Assembly: GCF_028682475.1 (NCBI RefSeq)
Contig: NZ_JANHLE010000004.1
Span: forward strand, 175,051-239,050
Direction of reading: 5' to 3'
Source: Pseudomonas putida
GTDB taxonomy: Bacteria > Pseudomonadota > Gammaproteobacteria > Pseudomonadales > Pseudomonadaceae
DNA: 64,000 bases
Both the position numbers and the translations under genes were made by a program. The notes beneath the pieces were generated by a model that worked only from the letters and a program-made list of their open reading frames with translations, was not told the DNA's origin and ran no database searches. Below, in pieces: positions 18,388-26,617 of this stretch. The stretch's first letter is position 1. Every line of letters begins with the position of its first letter.

Positions 18388-19518
18388 TTATACGCCGGGC
18401 GCCGGCACAGGGATGGCAGTGACTCGCCAGTCATCGCCTACCGCACGCATTTCAGTGATTTTCAGTTGCTGCGCCTCGCTCATGTGATTCAGCGGCCAAT
18501 CCAGCAACGGACGGGCACTGGAGCCGAGGAACTTGGCGGCGAAAAAGATCTGGTATTCATCGATCAGGCCAAGCCGGGCAAAAGCACCGACAAGACCGGC
18601 ACCGGCCTCGAGCAGCACTTCGCTGGCTCCCCGCTGTGCCAGTTCACGCATCAGCGCAGACAGGTCGACCCGACCGCCCTCGCCCGGCAGGCTCAGCAGG
18701 TCGTGGCCGGCTTCGGCGTAACGCCGGTCGGCACTGGCGGCAGTGACCACCAGCGCCGGACCGGCCTGGAAGAACGGCGCATCCAGCGGCAGCCGCAGGC
18801 GGCCATCGACCAGCACCCGCAAAGGTGGGCGAGCCATAGCCAGGGCTGTGGTTTGCGCATCGAGGCCCAGCTCGTCTGCACGCACCGTCATCCGCGCCTT
18901 GTCGGCGAGGACGCTTTCGGCGCTGGTCAGCACCACGCTGGAGCGCGCACGCAGGCGCTGCACCGCAGAACGGGCGGCCGGGCCGGTGATCCACTGGCTT
19001 TCACCATTGGCCATGGCCGTACGGCCGTCCAGGCTCATCGCCAGCTTGGCCCGTACGAAGGGCAGGCCGCATTCCATGCGTTTGAGGAAGCCCGGGTTGA
19101 GCGCGCGCGCCTCGGCTTCGAGCACGCCGCTGGCGACCTCGATGCCGACTTCGGCCAGACGTTTGAGGCCTTGACCTGCGACTTGCGGATTGGGGTCCTG
19201 CATGGCCGCGACTACCCGCGCGACACCCGCCTTGACCAGCGCCTCGGCACACGGCGGCGTGCGCCCGTGATGGCTGCACGGTTCAAGGGTGACATAGGCG
19301 CAGGCGCCGCGAGCCAGTTCACCGGCCTGGCGCAGCGCGTGCACTTCGGCGTGCGGCTCACCGGCACGCACATGCCAGCCTTCGCCGACAATCTGGCCGT
19401 CGCGAACAATCACACAACCGACGCGCGGATTCGGGTGGGTCGAATACAGGCCCTTGCGGGCCAGTTCCAGGGCCCGGGCCATGTAATGGGCGTCGAGTAC
19501 CGCGCGTTCGTTGGACAT
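18388..19518 (-). CDS. ribD: Riboflavin deaminase/reductase
   Basis: 376 residues from the ATG at 19516-19518, preceded by AAAGAG; a GTG six bases upstream overlaps the nrdR stop and is an alternative. The N-terminal cytidine-deaminase-like domain has the zinc residues HAEVHAL and PCSHHGRTPPC; the C-terminal reductase has KLAMSLDGRTA and GESQWITG. It performs steps two and three of riboflavin synthesis. No FMN riboswitch was found before it. Confidence 0.95.
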   Translation of the reverse strand: MSNERAVLDAHYMARALELARKGLYSTHPNPRVGCVIVRDGQIVGEGWHVRAGEPHAEVHALRQAGELARGACAYVTLEPCSHHGRTPPCAEALVKAGVARVVAAMQDPNPQVAGQGLKRLAEVGIEVASGVLEAEARALNPGFLKRMECGLPFVRAKLAMSLDGRTAMANGESQWITGPAARSAVQRLRARSSVVLTSAESVLADKARMTVRADELGLDAQTTALAMARPPLRVLVDGRLRLPLDAPFFQAGPALVVTAASADRRYAEAGHDLLSLPGEGGRVDLSALMRELAQRGASEVLLEAGAGLVGAFARLGLIDEYQIFFAAKFLGSSARPLLDWPLNHMSEAQQLKITEMRAVGDDWRVTAIPVPAPGV

Positions 19519-19520
19519 GC

Positions 19521-19985
19521 TCACTCTTTAACCGGCTCACGGGCCAGGCGGTCGATTTCTTCGCGAAACTCGTTGAGGTCCTGGAAGCGCCGGTACACCG
19601 ACGCGAAGCGGATGTAGGCGACTTCATCGAGCTTCTGCAGCTCGTTCATCACCAGCTCACCGACCACCAGCGATTTGACCTCGCGTTCGCCGGTTGCCCG
19701 CAGCTTGTGCTTGATGTGCGCCAGCGCCGCTTCCAGGCGCTCGACGCTGACCGGGCGTTTTTCCAGGGCGCGCTGCATTCCGGCGCGTAGTTTTTCTTCG
19801 TCGAAGGGTTGGCGGCTGCCGTCCTGCTTGATCAGGCGCGGCAAAACCAGCTCGGCGGTTTCGAAGGTGGTGAAACGCTCACCGCAGGCAACGCATTCGC
19901 GCCGGCGGCGCACTTGCTCGCCCTCGGCAACCAGTCGCGAGTCGATGACCTTGGTGTCGTTGGCACCGCAGAAGGGACAGTGCAT
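19521..19985 (-). CDS. nrdR: Transcriptional repressor NrdR
   Basis: 154 residues from ATG 19983-19985. A four-cysteine zinc finger (MHCPFCG ... CVACG) is followed by an ATP-cone domain ([16 protein letters not shown] to [13 protein letters not shown]). NrdR senses ATP/dATP and represses ribonucleotide reductase genes by binding NrdR boxes. It is the first gene of the rib operon here, three bases before ribD, a common conserved pairing. Confidence 0.97.
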   Translation of the reverse strand: MHCPFCGANDTKVIDSRLVAEGEQVRRRRECVACGERFTTFETAELVLPRLIKQDGSRQPFDEEKLRAGMQRALEKRPVSVERLEAALAHIKHKLRATGEREVKSLVVGELVMNELQKLDEVAYIRFASVYRRFQDLNEFREEIDRLAREPVKE

Positions 19986-20092
19986 GGTGGCAGGCAACAA
20001 AAAAAGGGAGGGCCATGGTAGCGCATCCCACTGGCAAGACAAGCCAAAGGGGTTACCATCCACTCAGGAAATATGCCGCGAAGGAATTCCCC

Positions 20093-20539
20093 ATGCCATT
20101 TCGAGCGCTCGTTGTGCTCAGTTTTGCCGCCTTGCTGGCAGCCTGCAGCAGCGATCAACCCCAGCAAGCACTGGAGCCCAAAGCCCCGGTAGCAAGTAAA
20201 ACCGCGAAACCTCTCGGCCCGTTGCCGGCCTATCAACGTGAGTTGAGCGGCACCTTGCTCAATGTGCCAGCCGGCGCCGAGATCGAGCTGGCGCTGCTGG
20301 TCATCGATGACCGCGGCCGCCCGCAGGACCTGCTGGCCAGCAGCACGCTCAACAGCAACGGTCTGGACATGCCCTATCAACTGCGCTTCAACCCCGAAGC
20401 ATTCCCTGCCGGTGCGCGGGTCGAATTGCGCGGCCGCGCGAGCAAGTCCGGGCAATTGATCCTGCACCTGCCGCCGGTCCGGATTTTCCAGGCACAAACC
20501 CAGGTCACCGGCCCACTGCGCTTCGAAAAAGCGCCATGA
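20093..20539 (+). CDS. YbaY-family lipoprotein
   Basis: 148 residues from ATG 20093, with GAAGGA ribosome-binding site. A lipoprotein signal ends in LLAAC. The remaining part has the YbaY pattern: ELSGTLLNVPAGAEIELALLVIDD and PYQLRFNPEAFPAGARVELRGR, a small beta domain also found in pilotin-like lipoproteins. Its stop overlaps the methyltransferase start. Role unknown; envelope location is likely. Confidence 0.8.
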   Translation: MPFRALVVLSFAALLAACSSDQPQQALEPKAPVASKTAKPLGPLPAYQRELSGTLLNVPAGAEIELALLVIDDRGRPQDLLASSTLNSNGLDMPYQLRFNPEAFPAGARVELRGRASKSGQLILHLPPVRIFQAQTQVTGPLRFEKAP

Positions 20540-21198
20540 TGGCACCGGTTCAGTTGCAACAGGCTTTGGGCGAACTGCTCGGCGATGCCCGGCTGGTGGT
20601 CAGCGAGCTGCCCGAGTGTGCGCTCAAGCTGTGGCTGATCGACGCCGACAACATGGACCGCGAATTCAGCCCGGAAGAAACCCGGCGCATCCTCCACGAG
20701 CCGCCGTACTGGAGCTTCTGCTGGGCCAGCGGCCTGGCCATGGCCCGTTACCTGGACCAGCACCGCCACTGGGTAGAAGGCAAGCGTGTCCTGGACTTTG
20801 GCGCCGGCTCCGGGATCGCCGGAATCGCTGCCGCTCGCGCGGGCGCCCTTGAGGTCGTGGCGTGCGACCTTGATCCACTGGCCCTGCAGGCCTGCCAGGC
20901 GAATGCCGCGCTCAATGGCGTGGAACTGCGTTATTCCGAGGACTTTTTCCAGGAAGCCGACCGCTTCGACCTGATTCTGGTAGCCGATGTGCTCTATGAC
21001 CGGGCCAACCTGCCACTGCTCGATGAATTCCTCAGCCGCGGCCAGCAAGCCCTGGTGGCCGACTCGCGGGTGCGTGACTTCAGTCATCCGCTGTACCAGC
21101 CATTGGGCGTGCTGGAGGCCCTGACCCTGCCGGACCTGGCCGAGCCCCACGAATTCCGCCGGGTCAGCCTGTACCACGCCAGCCGCCAGCCTTTATAG
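20536..21198 (+). CDS. Class I SAM methyltransferase, ETF-beta lysine methyltransferase type
   Basis: 220 residues. Motif I is VLDFGAGSGIAGIAAARAG; motif II acidic ACDLDP; the post-II DVLYD matches the D-x-x-Y of the METTL/MTF16 protein-lysine methyltransferases. The segment EPPYWSFCWASGLAMARYL is typical of electron-transfer-flavoprotein beta-subunit lysine methyltransferases and their bacterial homologues. It starts inside the stop of the upstream lipoprotein gene (two adjacent ATGs at 20536 and 20539). The ETF target is inferred from family similarity only; annotation pipelines sometimes call it PrmA-like. Confidence 0.8.
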   Translation: MMAPVQLQQALGELLGDARLVVSELPECALKLWLIDADNMDREFSPEETRRILHEPPYWSFCWASGLAMARYLDQHRHWVEGKRVLDFGAGSGIAGIAAARAGALEVVACDLDPLALQACQANAALNGVELRYSEDFFQEADRFDLILVADVLYDRANLPLLDEFLSRGQQALVADSRVRDFSHPLYQPLGVLEALTLPDLAEPHEFRRVSLYHASRQPL

Positions 21199-21229
21199 TG
21201 ATGCCATTCACGGATTTTCGAGAGTCGCG

Positions 21230-22102
21230 ATGAGCCAAGACACACCCTATGTTTTCGATACCAGCGCTGCCGATTTCGACCAACTGGTCATCGCCAACTC
21301 CCACCACAAACCGGTGCTGGTGGATTTCTGGGCCGAGTGGTGCGCCCCCTGCAAGGCGCTGATGCCGCTGCTTGCGCAAATCACCGAGAGCTATCAGGGC
21401 GAATTGCTCCTGGCCAAGGTCAACTGCGATATCGAGCAGGACATCGTCGCCCGCTTCGGCATTCGCAGCCTGCCAACCGTGGTGCTGTTCAAGGACGGGC
21501 AGCCGGTCGACGGTTTTGCCGGGGCCCAGCCTGAGTCGGCGATCCGCGCGCTGCTCGAACCGCATGTGCAAATGCCGCCACCGGCGGCTGCCGATCCGCT
21601 GGAACTGGCTCAGGGATTGTTTGCCGAGGGTCGCTTCAGCGAAGCAGAAGCCACGCTGAAGGCGCTGCTGAGCGAAGACAACAGCAATGCCGCAGCGTTG
21701 ATCCTGTACGCCCGCTGCCTGGCTGAACGCGGTGAACTGGGTGAAGCGCAGACCGTGCTCGATGCGGTCAAGAGTGATGAGCACAAAGCGGCACTGGCCG
21801 GTGCCAAAGCCCAACTGACCTTCCTGCGTCAGGCTGCAAGCCTGCCGGAAGTCGCCGACCTCAAGGCGCGTCTCGCGCAGAACAGCGAGGACGATGAAGC
21901 GGCCTATCAGCTGTGCATCCAGCAGTTGTCGCGCCAGCAGTACGAAGCGGCGCTGGAGGGCATGCTCAAACTGTTCATGCGTAATCGCGGCTATGAAGGC
22001 GGCTTGCCGCACAAGACGCTACTGCAGGTGTTCGACCTGCTGGGCAATGATCATCCGCTGGTGGGGACTTACCGGCGCAAGCTGTTTGCTGCCTTGTATT
22101 AA
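21230..22102 (+). CDS. cnoX: Thioredoxin-TPR co-chaperone (CnoX/YbbN)
   Basis: 290 residues: thioredoxin domain at 1-110 with a complete active site WCAPCK, then from about residue 120 a TPR-like alpha-helical region (LAQGLFAEGRFSEAEATLKALL, ALILYARCLAERGELGEAQTVL) ending in YRRKLFAALY. CnoX protects clients from overoxidation and passes them to GroEL/DnaK. The E. coli protein lacks the redox CXXC in its thioredoxin domain, whereas this one keeps it, so it may also act as a reductase. Confidence 0.9.
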   Translation: MSQDTPYVFDTSAADFDQLVIANSHHKPVLVDFWAEWCAPCKALMPLLAQITESYQGELLLAKVNCDIEQDIVARFGIRSLPTVVLFKDGQPVDGFAGAQPESAIRALLEPHVQMPPPAAADPLELAQGLFAEGRFSEAEATLKALLSEDNSNAAALILYARCLAERGELGEAQTVLDAVKSDEHKAALAGAKAQLTFLRQAASLPEVADLKARLAQNSEDDEAAYQLCIQQLSRQQYEAALEGMLKLFMRNRGYEGGLPHKTLLQVFDLLGNDHPLVGTYRRKLFAALY

Positions 22103-22110
22103 GCATCCGG

Positions 22111-22193
22111 CCCCATCGCCGGCAAGGCCGGCTCCCACAATGGATCAGGGTGATCTGCAAACCCTGTGGGAGCTGGCCTTGCCAGCGATGGGG
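22111..22193. repeat. REP pair (REPIN) after cnoX
   Basis: Inverted 29-base arms 22111-22139 and 22165-22193 with two differences. The two differences (C to T and G to A in the right arm) compensate each other so that the right copy keeps its own small GCTGGC/GCCAGC hairpin, as the left keeps GCCGGC/GCCGGC. Confidence 0.9.
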
Positions 22194-22204
22194 CCAGCAC
22201 AGAC

Positions 22205-22552
22205 TCACCCCACCCAGTGATAGACCGGCGCATCCGCCCCACTTTCGACTTTCACCTCGGCACTGTGGCGCAAGCGCACCAGCAAACGCTTACCCGCCGC
22301 CGTACTTCCCGCCAGCCCTTCCAGATGTTCCAGCAACTCCGGCCCATTGAGCTGCCCGGCGTTGCGCAATACCTCACGTGCCGCCTGCCAGAGTGCGTCA
22401 TCCGGCCGGGCACTGGGCGTTGATGCCACTGCAGCAGCCGTCGCAACCGGCGCCACAGCCGCCAATTGTCCGCCCAGATGTGCCCATTCCGCAGGGTCCA
22501 GCTCCAGGGTCAAATCCACCGGCCAGTCGCCGATATGTCCACGAATTCGCAC
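22205..22552 (-). CDS. Conserved hypothetical protein, 115 aa
   Basis: The start chosen is the GTG at 22550-22552, preceded by AGAGGAAA at ideal spacing; the longer open frame upstream only mirrors the zinc-operon gene on the other strand. The protein begins VRIRGHIGDWPVDLTLELD, has an alanine-rich middle, and ends with helices (LWQAAREVLRNAGQLNGPELLEHLEG). No known domain or signal peptide. It is divergent from the Zur-type operon, separated by 132 bases that contain the candidate Zur site, so it could share that control. Confidence 0.65.
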   Translation of the reverse strand: MRIRGHIGDWPVDLTLELDPAEWAHLGGQLAAVAPVATAAAVASTPSARPDDALWQAAREVLRNAGQLNGPELLEHLEGLAGSTAAGKRLLVRLRHSAEVKVESGADAPVYHWVG

Positions 22553-22637
22553 GCTCGTTTCCTCTGCTGAATGCCGGGCTCCATGCTCCCACGCCGACGA
22601 TCCGTCGCCAAGCACGCTGGCATCGGCAGAACAAGTT

Positions 22638-22650
22638 GTTATAACATAAC
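22638..22650. promoter_or_regulatory. Candidate Zur operator
   Basis: GTTATAACATAAC is a 5-3-5 palindrome (GTTAT/ATAAC) that fits the core of gammaproteobacterial Zur boxes. It lies 35 bases before the first gene of a histidine-rich protein/ABC operon, whose P. aeruginosa counterpart (PA4063-PA4066) is reported to be induced by zinc depletion. Confidence 0.7.
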
Positions 22651-22684
22651 CAAACATATCCTGTGCCCTCGTGGAGTCCTGCCC

Positions 22685-23248
22685 ATGCGTCGCCTGTTCC
22701 TTGCCCTGCCGTTCGCCTTGCTGCCCCTGGCCGTTGCTCACGCCCATGAGGACCACGAGCATGATCATGACCACGCCCATGGCAGCCTCGCCGCCCATGA
22801 GCACGGTGTCGCCCGCCTCAATGTGGCACTTGAAGGCAAAGTACTGGAACTGGAACTGGAAAGCCCGGCCATGAATCTGGTCGGCTTCGAGCACGCTGCC
22901 ACCAGCGCTAGCGACAAAGCCAAAGTCGCCGCCGTGCGTGCGCAACTGGAAAATCCCCTTGCCTTGTTCGCGCTGGCCAAAGCCGCCAACTGCAGTGAAA
23001 GCGCCCAGGAACTGGAAAGCCCACTGTTCACTGATACGCCGGAGTCAGCAAAAGATGAACATGGCCACAGTGAAATTCACGCCCACTACACCTTCGACTG
23101 CGATAAGCCTGAACAACTCACCACACTTGACCTGAGCCCGCTGTTCAAAGCCTTCCCCGCCACCAACAGAATTCAGCTACAACTGATCGGACCGAATGGC
23201 CAGCAGGGCATTGAAGCCACTGCCGCCCGCGCCTCAATTCCTCTCTAA
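22685..23248 (+). CDS. Histidine-rich periplasmic DUF2796/ZrgA-like zinc protein
   Basis: 187 residues with a signal peptide (ALPFALLPLAVAHA). The mature N-terminus is packed with His/Asp/Glu (HEDHEHDHDHAHG, AAHEHG) and a second HGHSEIHAHY cluster is near residue 125, an obvious metal-binding surface. Similar proteins (Vibrio ZrgA) serve zinc uptake with ABC systems. It is the first gene of a four-gene operon and follows a candidate Zur box. A zinc-binding or zinc-delivery role in the periplasm is likely but not proven by sequence. Confidence 0.85.
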   Translation: MRRLFLALPFALLPLAVAHAHEDHEHDHDHAHGSLAAHEHGVARLNVALEGKVLELELESPAMNLVGFEHAATSASDKAKVAAVRAQLENPLALFALAKAANCSESAQELESPLFTDTPESAKDEHGHSEIHAHYTFDCDKPEQLTTLDLSPLFKAFPATNRIQLQLIGPNGQQGIEATAARASIPL

Positions 23249-23261
23249 AAGCCCCTTCTCC

Positions 23262-23981
23262 ATGAGCCAGGCACTGATTGAACTGACCGACCTGGGCTTT
23301 GCCTGGCCGGGCCAAGCCCCTCTGCTGGACATTCCCGCCTTGCGCCTGGAAGCCGGCGAATCGCTATTTCTCAAAGGCCCCAGTGGCAGCGGCAAAACCA
23401 CCCTGCTCGGCCTGCTCGGCGGTGTGCAGGTACCCGACCGCGGCAGCATCCGCCTGCTGGGCCAGGACCTGAGCAAACTGAAACAGGGCGCCCGTGATCG
23501 CTTCCGCGTTGATCACACCGGCTACATTTTCCAGCAGTTCAATTTGCTGCCGTTCCTTTCGGTAAGGGAAAACGTCGAACTGCCCTGCCGTTTCTCGCGC
23601 AGCCGCGCGCAACGCGCTGCCGAACGCCACGGCAGCATCGACCAGGCCGCCGCCAGCCTGCTCGCCCACCTTGGCCTGAAAGATCCGGCCTTGCTCGCCC
23701 GCCGCGCCGACAGCCTGTCGATCGGCCAGCAGCAGCGGGTCGCCGCCGCCCGCGCGCTGATCGGCCAGCCGGAGCTGGTGATCGCCGACGAACCGACCTC
23801 GGCCCTCGACGCCGACACCCGTGAAGCGTTCATTCGCCTGCTGTTCGCCGAATGCCGTGACGCCGGTTCCAGCCTGCTGTTCGTCAGCCATGACCAGAGC
23901 CTGGCCGCGTTGTTCGACCGCCAGCTGTCACTGGCCGAACTCAACCGCGCGGCCCTGCCTGCCAACGCTCAGGAGGCCTGA
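23262..23981 (+). CDS. ABC transporter ATP-binding protein, MacB/LolD type
   Basis: 239 residues from ATG 23262. Walker A GPSGSGKTT, Q-loop FQQFNLLPFLS, signature LSIGQQQRVAAARAL and Walker B LVIADEPTSALD are all intact. It belongs to the group of ATPases that pair with FtsX-like permeases (type VII, mechanotransmission), not with channel-type importers. The TGATG overlap couples it to the permease gene. Substrate unknown; zinc-linked expression is suggested by the operon. Confidence 0.92.
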   Translation: MSQALIELTDLGFAWPGQAPLLDIPALRLEAGESLFLKGPSGSGKTTLLGLLGGVQVPDRGSIRLLGQDLSKLKQGARDRFRVDHTGYIFQQFNLLPFLSVRENVELPCRFSRSRAQRAAERHGSIDQAAASLLAHLGLKDPALLARRADSLSIGQQQRVAAARALIGQPELVIADEPTSALDADTREAFIRLLFAECRDAGSSLLFVSHDQSLAALFDRQLSLAELNRAALPANAQEA

Positions 23982-25246
23982 TGTATCTGCTCCGTCTAGC
24001 CCTGGCGAGCCTCGCCAACCGTCGTTTCACCGCCTTTCTGACCGCCTTTGCCATCGCCCTGTCGGTGTGCCTGCTGCTGGCCGTTGAGCGGGTACGTACC
24101 GAAGCCCGCGCCAGCTTCGCCAGCACCATCAGCGGCACCGACCTGATCGTCGGCGCCCGCTCCGGCTCGGTGAACCTGTTGCTGTATTCGGTGTTCCGCA
24201 TCGGCAATGCCACTAACAACATCCGCTGGGACAGTTACGAACACTACGCCAGTGACAAGCGGGTGAAATGGGCCATTCCGATTTCACTCGGTGACTCGCA
24301 TCGCGGCTACCGAGTCATGGGTACTACCGGCAGTTACTTCGAACATTATCAATACGGCCGCAAGCAAAACCTGCAATTGGCCGAGGGCCGGGCGTTCGCC
24401 ACCGATCCGTTCGAAGTGGTGCTGGGGGCCGAAGTTGCCCAGGCCCTGCACTACAAGCTCGGTGACAAACTGGTACTGGCCCACGGTGTGGCTGCCATCA
24501 GCCTGGTCAAGCATGACGACAAACCCTTCACCGTGGTCGGCGTGCTGCAGCGTACCGGCACTCCAGTGGATCGCACCCTGCATATCAGCCTCGGCGGCAT
24601 GGAAGCGATTCACATCGACTGGCACAACGGCGTTCCAGCCCGAGGTACCGGGCGGATCAGCGCCGAACAGGCGCGCGACATGGACCTCAAGCCCGCCGCG
24701 ATCACCGCGTTCATGCTGGGCCTGAACAACAAGATTTCCACTTTCAGCCTGCAGCGCGAAATCAACGAGTACCGCACGGAGCCGCTGCTGGCGATCCTGC
24801 CGGGAGTCGCCCTGCAAGAACTCTGGAGCCTGATGGGCACTGCCGAACAGGCGTTGTTCGTGGTCTCCCTGTTCGTCGTGCTGACCGGGTTGATCGGCAT
24901 GCTCACCGCGATCCTCACCAGCCTCAACGAGCGGCGCCGGGAGATGGCCATTTTGCGCTCGGTCGGTGCCCGTCCGTGGCATATTGCCGGATTGCTGGTG
25001 CTTGAAGCGCTGGCCCTGGCAGTGGTTGGTATCGCTGCCGGTCTGGGCTTGTTGTATCTAGGGATTGCCCTGGCTCAGGGTTATGTACAGGCCAACTACG
25101 GACTGTTCCTGCCGCTGGCCTGGCCAAGCGTCCATGAGTGGAACCTGCTGGCGATCATTCTCGGTGCCGCGCTACTGATGGGCAGCGTGCCGGCCTGGCG
25201 TGCCTATCGGCAGTCGTTGGCCGACGGCCTGTCCATTCACCTGTGA
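23981..25246 (+). CDS. FtsX/MacB-type ABC permease
   Basis: 421 residues. One membrane helix near the N-terminus (about 15-35), a periplasmic domain of some 230 residues (SGTDLIVGARSGSVNLLLYSVF onward), then three helices near residues 285-310, 330-365 and 380-405, the FtsX topology. The cytoplasmic coupling segment LNERRREMAILRSVGARP is typical. With the ATPase it would form a complex that drives a periplasmic partner, not a conventional zinc import channel. Confidence 0.92.
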   Translation: MYLLRLALASLANRRFTAFLTAFAIALSVCLLLAVERVRTEARASFASTISGTDLIVGARSGSVNLLLYSVFRIGNATNNIRWDSYEHYASDKRVKWAIPISLGDSHRGYRVMGTTGSYFEHYQYGRKQNLQLAEGRAFATDPFEVVLGAEVAQALHYKLGDKLVLAHGVAAISLVKHDDKPFTVVGVLQRTGTPVDRTLHISLGGMEAIHIDWHNGVPARGTGRISAEQARDMDLKPAAITAFMLGLNNKISTFSLQREINEYRTEPLLAILPGVALQELWSLMGTAEQALFVVSLFVVLTGLIGMLTAILTSLNERRREMAILRSVGARPWHIAGLLVLEALALAVVGIAAGLGLLYLGIALAQGYVQANYGLFLPLAWPSVHEWNLLAIILGAALLMGSVPAWRAYRQSLADGLSIHL

Positions 25247-25254
25247 GACGCTTG

Positions 25255-25770
25255 ATGCCACGTATTCTGCTGTCGCTACTGCTGCTTATGAGCACCCCGT
25301 TGTGGGCGGACGAACCGCGCACCCTGGAGTGGCCGCAACTGATTCCCGCCGGTGCGCCAATCGTCCAGCCGCAGACCGCACCGCTGCACGACCTGTCGCA
25401 ATTGAGCGACGCCCTGGCCGCCGAATCGGCGCCGGCCGCTCACCAGCAGGTGCCGAACGCGCCGGTGGTCAAGGCCCTCGATGGCCAACAGGTGAAGTTG
25501 CCGGGCTATATCGTGCCGCTGGAAGTCAGTGAAGAAGGTCGCACCACCGAGTTTCTCCTGGTGCCCTACTACGGCGCCTGCATCCATGTGCCGCCGCCAC
25601 CGTCGAACCAGATCGTGCATATCGTCAGTGAGATGGGGGTGCGCGTCGAGGACCTCTATCAACCCTACTGGATCGAGGGCCGGATGCAGGTGAAAAGCAC
25701 CAGCAGCGAACTGGCCGACGCCGGCTACCAGATGGAAGCCGAGAAAATATACGCTTATGAACTAGAATGA
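25255..25770 (+). CDS. DUF3299 periplasmic protein
   Basis: 171 residues with a signal peptide (LLSLLLLMSTPLWA). The DUF3299 core is GYIVPLEVSEEGRTTEFLLVPYYGACIHVPPPPSNQIVH. The single cysteine in the YGACIHVPPP motif is a possible metal or haem ligand. It closes the Zur-type operon, starting eight bases after the permease stop. Function not established; genes of this family often accompany ZrgA-like proteins and FtsX-like ABC systems. Confidence 0.85.
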   Translation: MPRILLSLLLLMSTPLWADEPRTLEWPQLIPAGAPIVQPQTAPLHDLSQLSDALAAESAPAAHQQVPNAPVVKALDGQQVKLPGYIVPLEVSEEGRTTEFLLVPYYGACIHVPPPPSNQIVHIVSEMGVRVEDLYQPYWIEGRMQVKSTSSELADAGYQMEAEKIYAYELE

Positions 25771-25801
25771 TTGGCCCCACACAATGGCTTTGACGCTTTC
25801 A

Positions 25802-25815
25802 TTGAGCTGGGTCAA
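25802..25815. promoter_or_regulatory. Candidate Anr/Fnr box upstream of oprG
   Basis: TTGAGCTGGGTCAA matches the TTGA-N6-TCAA core of the 14-base Anr/Fnr site, with one deviation in each TTGAT half. It lies 64 bases before oprG, a gene controlled by Anr in P. aeruginosa. Confidence 0.55.
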
Positions 25816-25879
25816 ATCGCGAAAATAATGGCTCTTTACCATTGGACGTACCAATTCTAAACGTCCTCTGGGAGCTTCC

Positions 25880-26563
25880 ATGAACAAGTCCTTGCTCAGC
25901 GCCTCGCTTTTCGCCTTGGCGCTCGCAGCCCCTGTTGCCCACGCCCACCAGGCTGGCGACATCATCGTGCGTGCCGGCGCAATCACTGTTAATCCCAACG
26001 AGGACAGCAGTGACATCAAACTCGACGGCACCAAGGTGGCCGGCACCAAGGCGACTCTGGATAGCGATACCCAACTGGGCCTGACCTTTGCCTACATGCT
26101 GACCGACCACATCGGCCTCGAGCTGCTGGCCGCCACGCCGTTCCACCACACCGTCGGCGTCAAGGGTCTGGGCCCAGGCCTGGATGGCAAGCTGGGCGAT
26201 ATCAAACAACTGCCACCGACCCTGTCGCTGCAGTACTACCCGATGGAACCAAGCTCGAAGTTCCAGCCGTATGCCGGTATCGGTCTGAACTACACCATGT
26301 TCTTTGACGAAGACCTGGACAGCAACCGCAAGGCTCAGGGCTTCAGCAACCTGAAAGTGAAAGACTCGTTCGGTCTGGCCGGTCAGTTGGGCATGGACTA
26401 CATGATCACCGACCACTTCCTGGTCAACGCCGCAGTCTGGTACATCGACATCGATACCAAGGCCACCATGGACGGCCCGACCGCACTGGGCGTCGGCAAG
26501 ACCAAGGTCGACGTCGATGTCGATCCATGGGTCTACATGGTCGGTGTAGGTTACAAGTTCTAA
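25880..26563 (+). CDS. oprG: OmpW-family outer membrane protein OprG
   Basis: 227 residues: signal peptide ending AHA, then an eight-stranded OmpW barrel (GDIIVRAGAITVNPNED at the start, GLTFAYMLTDHIGLELLAATPF, LSLQYYPM, PYAGIGLNYTMFF, and terminal WVYMVGVGYKF with the C-terminal Phe needed for barrel assembly). OmpW/OprG channels pass small hydrophobic molecules across the outer membrane. Start has a GGGAGC ribosome-binding site. Confidence 0.94.
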   Translation: MNKSLLSASLFALALAAPVAHAHQAGDIIVRAGAITVNPNEDSSDIKLDGTKVAGTKATLDSDTQLGLTFAYMLTDHIGLELLAATPFHHTVGVKGLGPGLDGKLGDIKQLPPTLSLQYYPMEPSSKFQPYAGIGLNYTMFFDEDLDSNRKAQGFSNLKVKDSFGLAGQLGMDYMITDHFLVNAAVWYIDIDTKATMDGPTALGVGKTKVDVDVDPWVYMVGVGYKF

Positions 26564-26583
26564 GGCTGCGGGGCCTCGGAAAG

Positions 26584-26617
26584 AAAAAAGCGGCGATTAA
26601 ATCGCCGCTTTTTTTTA
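26584..26617. terminator. Intrinsic terminator between oprG and the epimerase gene
   Basis: Stem GCGGCGAT/ATCGCCGC (26590-26597 and 26601-26608), three-base loop, with A-run before and T-run after, so it can work for both convergent genes. Confidence 0.9.

Noticed and set aside
16534..19617. A 1027-codon open frame on the plus strand across the riboflavin genes
   Set aside because: It lies opposite ribBA, ribE and ribD, which have clear family motifs. High-GC third positions create long mirror frames; the peptide has no recognisable domain.
18346..20092. FMN riboswitch controlling ribD-ribE-ribBA-ribH
   Set aside because: The gaps before nrdR, ribD, ribE, ribBA and ribH are too short or lack the RFN pairing pattern.
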